This document shows positions 31,892-43,447 of a stretch of DNA of 64,000 nucleotides, in pieces. The notes below the pieces were generated by a model. That model saw nothing but the letters and a program-made list of their open reading frames with translations. It was not told where the DNA came from and searched no databases. The translations under genes were made by a program, and so were the position numbers. This DNA is from Cordilura impudica (lineage: Eukaryota > Arthropoda > Insecta > Diptera > Scathophagidae): the NCBI GenBank assembly GCA_963682025.1, contig OY821522.1, forward strand, positions 31,092,509 to 31,156,508, given 5' to 3'. The first letter of the stretch is position 1. Each line of letters begins with the position of its first letter.

Positions 31892-33833
31892 AAAATTAAA
31901 ATTGAAAAATGGAAACTGAAAGATGAAAAATTATAAATGAAAATTAAAAAACGAAAAATAAAAAATGGAAAATAAAAATGAAAATGAAAACTGAAAAATG
32001 GAAAATTAAAAATTACTACCTAATTCAGATAAAAATATTTTAAAATTTGCTCTTTTTAATACTAATATCTGGAAACTTTTAGCCAAGAATCAGTTAATTT
32101 TTTTTTTTGGAATTATCATGAATTATCTCAAAACTTTCTTGTAGGGATCAAATTTTGGGCTGCGTTATATAATGAATTTCATTACGAGTTTTCTACTCTA
32201 GTAAAAGAAAAATAATGTAATTTTTCAACTAACGAATTATTTCGATAGAAGGCGAGGTCATTGTTTTTTATAACAAGGAATTATAATAGAAACTTTATAT
32301 TTAATTGGTATTCGAAACAGTTTTAAGGTGGTAGCCGTACCCAATATTGGTTGGAATATTGAGTTTAAGATGCAGGTGGAGGGTAACAAAGATTCGGCCC
32401 AGCCGAATTTAACACTCTTACTTGCTGTTGAATCAAATTGTTTTCAGTACAGTTAATTTCAAATGAATATTCAGTTGGTTTCCGTAGAAATATTTATTTT
32501 TACTTTTGCTATAGTTATTCTAAACAAATTACTTTAGTTAAGATGTTTTTTCTGTATCGTTTGTTTATTTCAGTTATTTAAAATTAAAATACATGATACA
32601 GTTATTTTAACAGTATTTCCCGTATCGTTTTATTATTTATCAATTTAAAAAAATTCTTTTCAACCTTTATTGAACTCGTAGTGTCGGTATGTCCGCCGAG
32701 AAACTTTAACTAGATTTTTAACCCTCTTGCAGTGATCCAATCGAGCTAAAACTTTGCAGCAGACACGTGGTCTAACACATTTTCATTAAAAAATATTAAT
32801 TATGGAATAAAATTTCGAAATTTTAACGGTTTTTTATTTTCAGTCAATCAGTTATTTAATTACATGATGGTAAACTTAATTACATGATAGTAAACTTAAT
32901 GTCCATGTAAACCTTGTAATGATACTACATCCTATTGTCTATAGGATGAACGCTATTGAAATTGGTGAAAATCGGTGCATGTTCAGACCTAGTCCCTATA
33001 CAAGTGGCCCCTATGAGACCGACTTAAATTCCCATAAGATCCAAATTATCATATAGATCTCGGTCAAATTGGGCTTATATATGTTTAATACATCCGTTAA
33101 TCAGCAGTCTAAAAATGAACCCTTTAGGACAATTCTCAGTCATAGCCCCCATATAAAGCTGCTTCCCGATCTTCACTTAAACTTAGCAAAAACAAAAATA
33201 TAGCACAAATTTCTCTCAAATTTGGTTTGTATATGTTTTTGCAAAAAATAAGTGACTATCAAATATGTCAGGTTCGCTCCATATCTCGACCTAATACCCA
33301 TATAAATATAGCATCCGATATGAACTTTATCAGAACTGATACTCTCAGATGGGAAGTGATGTAATTTTACGACTGCGATAACGCCATGCATTAGCAAATT
33401 ATAATTAATACTGAATATCATAAGGTCCCGAAAGACATAATCTCGTCTTCGGTTAGAACTTTAAGCAGAACCGCTTCTAGTCTAAAGTAAAAGAAATGAG
33501 TAACAATGTAACAACCCGCACAACTATACTCTACGAAAATGGCGAAAAAATTAGTTACTACATTTAGTCTCATAGATATATGTTTAAATTAAATTTGTTT
33601 AAATAAATAACAACAAAAATTTCTGTAAAATATGTAAAGTAACTGTGTTGTCCAGTAAAATGTGAATTCTTTAACACGTTCTCATCTAAGTTCTTTCGTC
33701 GAAGTTTTTTTTTTCATATACCCCATCCAATGGCATATAAATCAGTTTTTGTACTTCCAGCGAATAGTCCCACATTGAAAGAATATATTTTTTTTATAAA
33801 TGTATATTTATATAAAATTATTGCAAAACTTAC

Positions 33834-34004
33834 CCCACTCTCTGTTAGGTCGATTAAACTAGATTTTTCTTCCACCAATAAATTTTCAGAGGATATTTTT
33901 TCATCTTCACGATCACCTTCATCCTTAAAGACCTTGACCTCATCTGTGCTTCCCAAGTCGTCACCAGACGAACTAGTGTGACGCGTATGACTTATATGCG
34001 GCAT
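33834..34004 (-). CDS. pan: pangolin/TCF first coding exon, array copy B
   Basis: This exon runs from ATG at 34004 to a GTAAGT donor at 33833-33828. It differs from copy A mainly by keeping Thr in SLIDLTES, the more conserved residue, and shares Gly as the last codon. The beta-catenin-binding core (DDL, DE, FKDEG, SSEN, EEKSSL) is intact. There is no in-frame stop. The upstream flank has the shortest GTT run of the set. Whether it is spliced to downstream pangolin exons cannot be told from this window. Confidence 0.85.
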
Positions 34005-35383
34005 GATTTTTTGTTTTAATTACTTTTATTATTAAATGTACACTAGTTATGTATTTGTTACATTAATGTAATTTCACCCGCATAATGTACTTGAATTATT
34101 GAACTTTGATTTAATGTTTGTTGTTGTTGTTGTTTTATTAAAATCTATTTTTTATAATACTATTATTGGCATTAATTTTGGTTCGAAGTTCTTTATTTAG
34201 ATATTATTCATATATTGGCTTAACTATTATTTTAGTATGTCTCACATTCACTTGGACATATTTGTTTTTAAACTATAATTTCCTAGTATTACAAATCACA
34301 GTTTAGTGTTATGAGCATAATTTTCTTCCTAGTTTCGAAAAGTATGCACACACATGAAGCGATTTCAAAAATATGTTGACTTAATTTTAAAACAATTAAA
34401 AAATGGTTAGAGCAATAAAAACATGATACCAAGCAAAGGAAGTTAAATATTTACACGCATTCATGTGTCTCTTATCATAGCTATGTTTAATTGAAAATTC
34501 GTTTTCTTCGAATTTTGATTAATTTTCTCCGAAATGCACATACCTATCAAAGTCATAACATTTCGAATTATTTTAGGGAGATACTGGCCTTAGAAAATTA
34601 TATATCGCATTCAATTATTACATAAACTATTTTAAACTTTTTATACCCTATACCGCTATGTTTATTGTAAAGTGACTTTGTGCTGATGTTTGTAACTACC
34701 AAAAATATTTGACTTATATTTTAGCAATGTCCGTCCGTCCGTCTGTCTGTGTGTCCATGCAAACTTTGGAATTAAACTACAGGTCGCAAATATAAATATA
34801 TTTTGATGCAAATTTTTATATAAGCTTATACCGGCCACAGGATAAACTCTATTGTAATTGGTGAAAATCGGTTCATGTTCAGACCTAGTCCCCTATGTGA
34901 TTAACTTAAATGGTCATAATATACAAAATATTATATAGATCTCGGTCAAATTGGTTCTGTGTATGTTTATTACATCCATTTATCAGTTGTCAAAAATATA
35001 CCGTATAATCATAGCCCCCATATGGAGTTGATTCCCGATCTTCGCTTAAATCTATCAAAAAACAAAAATGTTGCACAGATTTTTCTCAAATTTGGTTTAT
35101 ACCTGCTTTTGCAAAAAATATGTAATCTTACCAAATATGGTCAGGATTGGTCCATTTTTCCTAGTCCCCATATAAATATAACATCCGGTGTGAACTTTTT
35201 CATATCCGAAGGCAAAAAATTAATAACAGTGCTACTCAAATTATGTCTATGCTCATTTTCTATAAGTAACTAGTTGGACCTAAAGCGGCTATAATTTTCG
35301 TACTTGATTGTATTGATTTTTGTAAACTTACTCAATTAGAATTGCTGTGTTATTTGAATTTCATTACATAAATATTCTATAAA

Positions 35384-35457
35384 CAGTCACTCAAAGAACT
35401 GTTCCAGTGTTTTTCTAATGCTAACAAATATGAGCACAACAACAAAGCTATTGCCCC

Positions 35458-35510
<53 letters not shown>

Positions 35511-36980
35511 CACTGTTTGTTTATTGCACTATTATCTTCAACTACAGTACCATAAACTTGTTGTAACAAGTAACGGTTACAACAATGATTAAAACATGTG
35601 TCAATTAGTTATTGGGACACTTTATTGAGTTTACTTTAATTTATAAATATTATAATTTTTTAATGCCTTATATTTTGTGTAGCCTCCTTTGGCAGCAATA
35701 ACAGCATCTACATGGATCAGCATACCCTATACTAAATTTTAGTAGTCGCTTGGATCAATACCAATCCACGCTGCTCGCACATTTGTTCACAATTCATCCA
35801 AATTTCCAGGCGGACAAATAACACCTCTTTTGGGAACTCCCCAGAGGTTTTCGATAGAGTTAAGTTCGGGTGACTAGGTCGGCCAATCAAGAACTTCGTA
35901 GCCTCTGTCATTAAGCCATTTTTACGTAACTTTGGCGCTATATTTGAGATCATTATCATGTTGAAACACGATATCTGCCGACTGCAATTCGAATTTTTCT
36001 CCAATGTAGGGGAGATTTGTGCGTAATATGTCCACGTAGGATTACGCAGTCATCGTTCCAACAATTCTGTGTACTGTTCCAACTCCTTTAACCATCATGC
36101 AACCCCACACCATAACGGATCCACTGCCAAACTTTAAAGTTGTTTGACATTTTTCGCTTGCAAAGTTCTTCCTGGCTTTCGCCAACACCACTCCCTGCCA
36201 TCCGACCCAACAGGATTAATTTTGGTCTCATCCGAACACATCAACTTTGCCCAGTCCTCTGCCGTCAACTAGGCATATTTTTTGCAAAGTCCAAACGGAT
36301 TTTTTGGTGCCTTTTGGTAAGTAATGGCTTTTTCACTTTGGCACGTGCCTTTAAGCCAGCAGACCGCAGCGTATTTCTTACTGTTTCAACACAAACATCA
36401 ATATTTTCACTTCTTGCAAGCTTTTTCTGAACTTAAAATCTAACGTTGTTAGGTCCCAGATAATATTTTTTTTCTGTCTCCACAGGGTGGAAGTGGTAAT
36501 TTGGCAAGGACTTTCGAACTCCCCCACGCTGGATTTCGAAATGTTGAGAAGTAATGAAATCTCACTGCAACGTTTACCTTGAAATAAAAATTGGTGAATT
36601 TGGCTAACTTTTGACGACGCCCATGGGCGCACAATTTGAAACTTAAAAACACGCTAACAAGTGAACAAAAAATAAAACAACAAATTTAAGTTAACCTTAC
36701 CTTTTAAAAAATGTTATTCAACCAAGAAAAATAAACTTGCGAAAACTTCTATACGACAAAACAAGTAATTAAACACAAAAACTGTCCCAATGACTTATTA
36801 CCCAAACTTTGCTTATTTTCGATAACGGTACATACTAAAACAAAGTTATTGATTTGTAGTTGTAGATAATATCGCGATAAACAAACAGTGCAACTATGAG
36901 AATAATTGGAACAATAGCTTGTTGTTGTACCCATATTTGTTAGCATTAGAAAAACACTGGGACAGTTCTTTGAGTGACTG
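35384..36980 (-). mobile_element. Tc1-like transposon T3, full length but inactive
   Basis: This is the only uninterrupted copy, 1,597 bp. Both ends are inverted repeats: CAGTCACTCAAAGAACTG at the left and its complement ending GTTCTTTGAGTGACTG at the right, extending inward for more than 100 bp through GCTAACAAATATG and CAACAACAAAGCTATTG. The minus-strand transposase region (about 35660-36640) shows the HTH, the LLTKRHQK block and the C-terminal NLWGVPKRGV block, but in several frames with stops. Flanking TA bases are present at the right edge. Sister copies T1, T2, T4 and T5 are interrupted or truncated. Confidence 0.85.
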
Positions 36981-38026
36981 TATGTAGAAAAATAAAAGAG
37001 TAATGATTGAGTTCGAAATTATTCAGGCTCAAGGTCAAATGTTTTTACTTTAAATAAAGCAAAAACATTGGCCCATTTGTTTCAAAAAATTGATCTATAT
37101 TCTGCATGACAGGTTATACAGCTGTTTCGGGAAGAGTCAACAAGTAACCAAAAGCAATAGATAGTTTGTTTGGTAAAAAGTTAAATTCATATATATTTGC
37201 TGAAAACAACCAAATGAAAATTCAAGCAAAAGTTATACTATTTAAGCCTTTTCCAATATAACAAACTAAAATATAGAACAACTTTGAAACAAATACGTTT
37301 GTATACGAGTACACATTGCATATTACAATATACATTAGGGCGGGTCGATTTAAAAATCGCCCTTTGCTCAGTGAAAATCGTATTCTAGGGATCAAAATAA
37401 GAAGCTTTGCCGAAGGAACCATACCTCTAAAACGAATTCTGATGTCCCAGAATTTGGGTCGAACTTTTGTGTAGGGGCAAATTTTGAAAAATCCCACTTT
37501 GACCCATATAGAGTGCTCCAATCGAGTCCAAATGTATGACCGACCCCCACTAACTTTGGAGGCCCGATCCACCCATGCCAGTGGCACACCCCCTGGAACT
37601 CCCCTGTGGGGTTCCCCATATAAACATTTCAAAAAATCGCCAGTTTTGGCACTTTACATGAAAAAATCAGCGAAATGCCTATGTTTTTTCTTTTGGAGTT
37701 TATTTTTCTCTTTAGAAATTTATTTAGTCAGAACATATGTTAATGAAAATATGAATTTAACTTAGTAATAGAAAAGAAATTAAAAAAATTTATTAGAAAT
37801 CAGCTTTTTTACAACCTTTTTAAAACCAAGGCATCACTGTGATGCATTTGCATGTCGTAAACTAAGTTGTGTGGGTTTGTTATTCAACCCTTTTAAAAAA
37901 TGAACGTATCACTGTGACACAATTGCAGGTCGTAAAATTGCTTGTGTGGGTTTTTAAGCCACCACAAGACACAGCAGGTAGAATTGAAATTACCATTTCA
38001 TTCTTATTAACTCGTCTCGTAGACCA

Positions 38027-38256
38027 TATATAACGCAAAAGTTTTTGTGAATGCATTAAGTCGTTGTGAAGAACTCAAAGTGTGAAGTGCTAATTTCAGA
38101 TAAAAAAATATTTAAAAAAAATAATAAGTGAAGTGACCATTCCAAATCAAAAAGTTTACAATGAAACCACCATCCTCTACACCGCAAGATGAAGCAACAA
38201 CAACTATCGAAAACCAAATGAAAATCGAAAAATTAAAATTGAAAAATGGAAACTGA
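38027..38256 (+). promoter_or_regulatory. TATA promoter with short ORF, spacer S3
   Basis: TATATAA at 38027-38033 precedes an ATG at 38161. A short in-frame deletion and a missing stop make the ORF 31 codons, starting MKPPSSTPQDEATTT. This is the most divergent version of the unit's mini-ORF. Confidence 0.35.
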
Positions 38257-40128
38257 AAAATGAAAATTGAAAAATTATAAATGAAAATTAAAAAACGAAA
38301 AATAAAAAATGGAAAATAAAAATGGAAAATTAAAAATTACTACCTAATTCAGATAAAAATATTTTAAAATTTGCTCTTTTTAATACTAATATCTTGAAAC
38401 TTTTAGCCAAGAATCAGTTCATTTTTTTTTTTTTTTTTGGAATTATCATGAATTATCTCAAAACTTTCTTGTAGGGATCAAATTTTGGGCTGCGTTATAT
38501 AATGAATTTCATTACGAGTTTTCTACTCTAGTAAAAGAAAAATAATGTAATTTTTCAAGTAGTAACGAATTATTTCGATAGAAGACGCGGTCATTGTTTT
38601 TTATAACAAGGAATTATAATAGAAACTTTATATTTAATTGGTATTCGAAACAGTTTTAAGGTGGTCCGTACCCAATATTGGTTGGAATATTGAGTTTAAG
38701 ATGCAGGTGGAGGGTAACAAAGATTCGGCCCAGCCGAATTTAACACTCTTACTTGCTGTTCAATCAAATTGTTTTCAGTACAGTTAATTTCAAATGAATA
38801 TTCAGTTGGTTTCCGTAGAAATATTTATTTTTACTTTTGCTATAGTTATTCTAAACAAATTACTTTAGTTAAGATGTTTTTTCTGTATCGTTTGCTTATT
38901 TCAGTTATTTAAAATTAAAATACATGATACGGTTATTTTAACAGTATTTCCCATATCGTTTTATTATTTATCAATTTAAAAAAATTCTTTTCAACCTTTA
39001 TTGAACTCGTAGTGTCGGTATGTCCGCCGAGAAACTTTAACTAGATTTTTAACCCTTTTGCCGTGATCCAATCGAGTTAAAACTTTGCAGCAGACACGTG
39101 GTCTAACACAGTTTCATTAAAAAATATTAATTATGGAATAAAATTTCGAAATTTTAACGGTTTTTTATTTTCAGTCAATCAGTTTTTTAATTACATGATG
39201 GTAAACTTAATTACATGATAGTAAACTTAATGTCCATGTAAACCTTGTAATGAAACTACATCCTATTGTCCATAGGATGAACGCTATTGAAATTGGTGAA
39301 AATCGGTGCATGTTCAGACCTAGTCCCTATACAAGTGGCCCCTATGAGACCGACTTAAATTCCCATAAGATCCAAATTATCATATAGATCTCGGTCAAAT
39401 TGGGCTTATATATGTTTATTACATCCATTAATCAGCAGTCTAAAAATGAACCCTATAGGACAATTCTCAGTCATAGCCCCCATATAAAGCTGCTTCCCGA
39501 TCTTCACTTACAAATTTCTCTCAAATTTGGTTTGTATATGTTTTTGCAAATAATAAGTGACTATCAAATATCGTCAGGATCGCTCCATATCTCGACCTAA
39601 TACCCAAATAAATATAGCATCCGATATGAACTGATACTCTCAGATGGGAAGTGATGTAATTTTACGACTGCGATAACGCCATGCATTAGCAAATCATAAT
39701 TAATACTGAATATCATAAGGTCCCGAAAGACAATCTCGTCTTCGGTTAGAACTTTAAGCAGAACCGCTTCTAGTCTAAAGTAAAAGAAATGAGTAACAGT
39801 GTAATAACCCGCACAACTATACTTTACGAAAATGGCGAAAAAATTAGTTACTACATTTAGTCTCATAGATATTTGTTTAAATTAAATTTGTTTAAATAAA
39901 TAACAACAAAAATTTCTGTAAAATATGTAAAGTAACTGTGTTGTCCAGTAAAATGTGAATTCTTTAACACGTTCTCATCTAAGTTCTTTCGTCGAAATTT
40001 TTTTTTTTTCATATACCCCATCCAATGACATATAAACCTGTTTTTGTACTTCCAGCGAATAGTCCCACATTGAAAGAATATATTTTTTATATAAATGTAT
40101 ATTTATATAATATTATTGCAAAACTTAC

Positions 40129-40299
40129 CTCACTCTCTGTTAGGTCGATTAAACTAGATTTTTCTTCCACCAATAAATTTTCAGAGGATATTTTCTCATC
40201 TTCACGATCACCTTCATCCTTAAAGACCTTGACCTCATCTGTGCTTCCCAAGTCGTCACCAGACGAACTAGTGTGACGCGTATGACTTATATGCGGCAT
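40129..40299 (-). CDS. pan: pangolin/TCF first coding exon, array copy C
   Basis: The exon starts at 40299 and ends at 40129 with donor GTAAGT at 40128-40123. It ends LTESE, the form closest to the conserved Pangolin sequence as I recall it, unlike copies A and B, which end in Gly. All beta-catenin-contact-region residues are kept and no stop is present. The upstream GTT run is longer than in copy B. The BEL element lies 1.2 kb upstream of the start codon. Confidence 0.85.
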
Positions 40300-41519
40300 G
40301 ATTTTTTTGTTTTAATTACTTTTATTATTAAATGTACACTAGTTATTTGTTACATTAATGTAATTTCACCCACATAATAACTTGAATTATTGAACTTTGA
40401 TTTAATGTTTGTTGTTGTTGTTGTTGTTGTTGTTTTATTAAAATCTGTTTTTTGTAATACTAATATGGGCATTAATTTTGGTTCGAAGTTCTTTATTTAG
40501 ATATTATTCATATATTGGCTTAACTACTATTTTAGTATGTCTCACATTCACTTGGACATATTTGTTTTTAAACTATAATTTCCTAGTATTACAAATCACA
40601 GTTTAGTGTTATGAGCATAATTTTCTTCCTAGTTTCGAAAAGTATGCACACACATGAATCAATCTAAGCGATTTCAAAAATATGGTTACTTAATTTTAAA
40701 ACAATTAAAAAATGGTTAGAGCAATAAAAACATGATACCAAGCAAAGGAAGTTAAATATTTACACGCATTCATGTGTCTCTTATCATAGCTATGTTGAAT
40801 TGAAAATTCGTTTTCTTCGAATTTTGATTAATTTTCTCCTAAATGCACATACCTATCAAAGTCATAACATTTCGAATTATTTTAGGGAGATACTGGCCTT
40901 AGAAAATTATATATCGCACTCAATTATTACATAAACTATTTTAAACTTTTTATACCCTATACCGCTATGTTTATTGTAAAGTGACTTTGTGCTGATGTTT
41001 GTAACTACCAAAAATATTTGACTTATATTTTAGCAATGTCCGTCCGTCCGTCTGTCTGTGTGTCCATGCAAACTTTGGAATCGAACTACAGGTCGCAAAT
41101 ATAAATATATTTTGATGCAAATTTGTATATAAGCTTATACCGGCCATAGGATAAACTCTATTGTAATTGGTGAAAATCGGTTCATGTTCAGACCTAGTCC
41201 CCTATGTGATTAACTTAAATGGTCATAATATCCAAAATATTATATAGATCTCGGTCAAATTGGTTCTGTGTATGTTTTTTACATCCATTTATCAGTAGTC
41301 AAAAATATACCGTATAGTCATAGCCCCCATATGGAGTTGATTCCCGATCTTCCCTTAAGTCTATCAAAAAACAAAAATGTTGCACAGATTTTTCTCAAAT
41401 TTGGTTTATACCTGCTTTTGCAAAAAATATGTAATCTTACCAAATATGGCCAGGATTGGTCCATTTTTCGACCTAGTCCCCATATAAATATAACATCCGG
41501 TGTGAACTTTTTCATATCC

Positions 41520-41524
41520 GAAGG
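41520..41524. repeat. Target-site duplication of the BEL element, left
   Basis: GAAGG directly precedes the 5' LTR and recurs at 50446-50450 after the 3' LTR. The uninterrupted site CATATCCGAAGGCAAAAA is present once in S1, S2 and S4. Confidence 0.95.
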
Positions 41525-41955
41525 TGTTCACACCGTGAACAAATTGGGTCATCTTCCCAGCACTGGCTACAATAACGCCCCATAAATTAACGAACACAGC
41601 ATCCACCATACAAAAAGGAAACATTTTCAACATAAAAACATTATTCAACAAATCATAGTTCGAGCGAACACATTACCCGATAACACTTCAGTGAATTAAC
41701 TCAACAACACAAACATACATATACATAATTTCAAAACAACAAAGAAACAGTGACGTTTAAATTAAAATATAGTTTGAATTTAATATAAAAAAAAACATAT
41801 ACGTACATATGTTAAGTGTATTCTAAAAAAAAAAGGAAAAATTGAATAATAAACATTATAACGTTTTAAAAAAGAAAAGGTATACGAAATTTTTTATATA
41901 TTTATAACACGTTTGTTGACCCATTTTGCGTCCCCTTCTAACCCGTAAGTAAACA
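41525..41955 (+). repeat. BEL 5' LTR
   Basis: It begins TGTTCACACCGTGAAC, an inverted repeat in itself, and ends GTAAGTAAACA. AATAAA occurs near 41848 and could direct polyadenylation from the 3' copy. A CCCGATAACACTTCAGTG segment might contain the initiator; no clear TATA box is placed. Confidence 0.93.
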
Positions 41956-41956
41956 T

Positions 41957-41968
41957 TGGTCCTTCGAG
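41957..41968 (+). promoter_or_regulatory. Primer-binding site of the BEL element
   Basis: TGGTCCTTCGAG starts one base after the 5' LTR. TGG is the expected complement of a tRNA 3' CCA, and the rest fits my recollection of the tRNA-Tyr acceptor end. The tRNA identity is tentative. Confidence 0.65.
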
Positions 41969-43447
41969 TGTGAGTGAAACAGTGATAGTTCACAAAAATT
42001 TCACAAGAAAATTAAAATATATAAAATTTTGCCCGTTAAACAATATACATATATCTATCTATGTACCAAAAATAACAGTTTTTAAACAGTTTTTAAATAC
42101 ACAAAATACATTTAAAAATCGTAACAAGAAAAGAACAATAAGTGTAAAATAATAAACAGTGCCAAAAATAAAATTTAATTAAGATTAAATTAAAAGAAAT
42201 TTTGAAAAAAAAAAAAAAAAAAAAAAAAAAGTGATCATATATGTATTTTAAAATTGAAGACAAAATCAACCTCGCACAAGAGTTTAAAACAAATATTAAA
42301 AATTTTTACTCAAAACCAAAAACCCACCCTTAAAAATTTTAAATATTACACGAAAAATAATACAAACAATAAATAAACAATACAAAATTTCATTTAAAAG
42401 AGTATTACAAGTGCTGAAAAAAAAAAAAGTATATACACAAAATTAGCAAAAAACAGTGGACAGTGACACTAAGAAATTGCACAACACCTTAAAAATAATT
42501 TGTAAAAAAGTACTTAAATAAAAGAGAATATTACAATAAACTTAAAAAGTGCACAATACACACACAAAAAACAGATTAAAATTAACAATTTTTTTTTGGC
42601 AAAAATAATTTAAATTTTTTACCCTACTCTTATATTAACATTTTTTTTTTTTGGAATAAATATTTGAATATCATTTTTATTTGCTAATATTGTTGTGGTT
42701 TTTTTATTAAAACAAAACACAAAATAAATAAACATACACTGTGTTGTTATATACAAGAACAAAAACCATCGAAATATTAACATACCCAAAAACAATAACA
42801 AAATAAGTTAAAGTTTAACAAATATTTCAATAACACAACATTAACACACAACTAACCATCATATAAACAAGAACAACATTGAATTGGTTTCAACTAACGT
42901 AGCGGGAGCATCAGTACAAAGAAGAGACGGTAAAAAAAAAAATAAACAACACAAGAGCGTAAGTTACTCTTGCAAAGGTTTGTACCCTACCCCCAGCAAA
43001 CAAGGTAAGTTGATCATTACACAACTTACTAAAAAATTTCCTAAACACGATTTTCGTAATTTTTTACACATTTTAATAAATTTATATGGAAATATCATAA
43101 TAAACAAAAATTTTTTTTCAATACCCACCCACCCTTTATATAGCCTTTGAAAAAAAAAAAAAAAAATTTTATTTTGATAAATCATTGTATGAATTGATAT
43201 TACCGTTTACATTGTGTAGCGCATATCACATAGTGTAAAATACCCAATAGGAAATTTTTCGGCTGCTACAAAATTTTATTCTTTTACCAATTTTATTTGG
43301 AAAAGTTTATTTGTTACCCACAAAACAAGTTTATTTGGAATACCCAATATCGGTTAATTCTTTGTGCTAGATTTTTAAATCATTTACCGCATTTTTTAAC
43401 CCTTTAAACACATTTTCACCCCTTTCATTACCCTTACAATCCACAAT
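41969..43447 (+). other. BEL 5' leader, A-rich, with splice donor
   Basis: About 1.5 kb of A-rich sequence separates the primer site from the Gag-Pol start. It includes a run of about 27 A at 42203-42230, many CACAAAA/ACCC motifs and no substantial ORF. A strong donor CAAG|GTAAGT lies at 43004/43005. Packaging and dimerisation signals are likely to lie here, but none can be pinpointed. Confidence 0.6.
43005..43010 (+). promoter_or_regulatory. Candidate 5' splice site in the BEL leader
   Basis: CAAG|GTAAGT is a full-consensus donor located before the Gag-Pol ATG. With the acceptor ending at 48943 it would remove all of Gag-Pol and bring ORF2 next to the leader, as in env expression of retroviruses. 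Confidence 0.55.

Larger units (their letters stand above)
30382..35383. repeat. Array spacer S2
   Basis: This is collinear with S1 at high identity: hairpin block 30739-31070, tandem block 31203-31625, TATA promoter and mini-ORF 31673-31891, AAAAATG-like tract 31870-32020, E-like end 32370-32420, dispersed repeat about 32675-33370, pan exon 33834-34004, dispersed repeat 34640-35275. Its distal part shares small deletions with S4 (for example TTTTTCCTAGTCCCC), whereas S1 and S3 read TTTTTCGACCTAG. This points to sequence exchange between units. Confidence 0.75.
36981..41519. repeat. Array spacer S3, left part (before the BEL insertion)
   Basis: This is collinear with S1 and S2: hairpin block 37338-37670, a shortened tandem block 37810-37978 (two or so units fewer), TATA and mini-ORF 38027-38256, E-like end 38705-38757, dispersed repeat about 39010-39665, pan exon 40129-40299, and dispersed repeat 40945-41519. 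It is interrupted at GAAGG by the BEL retrotransposon and resumes at 50446. Confidence 0.75.
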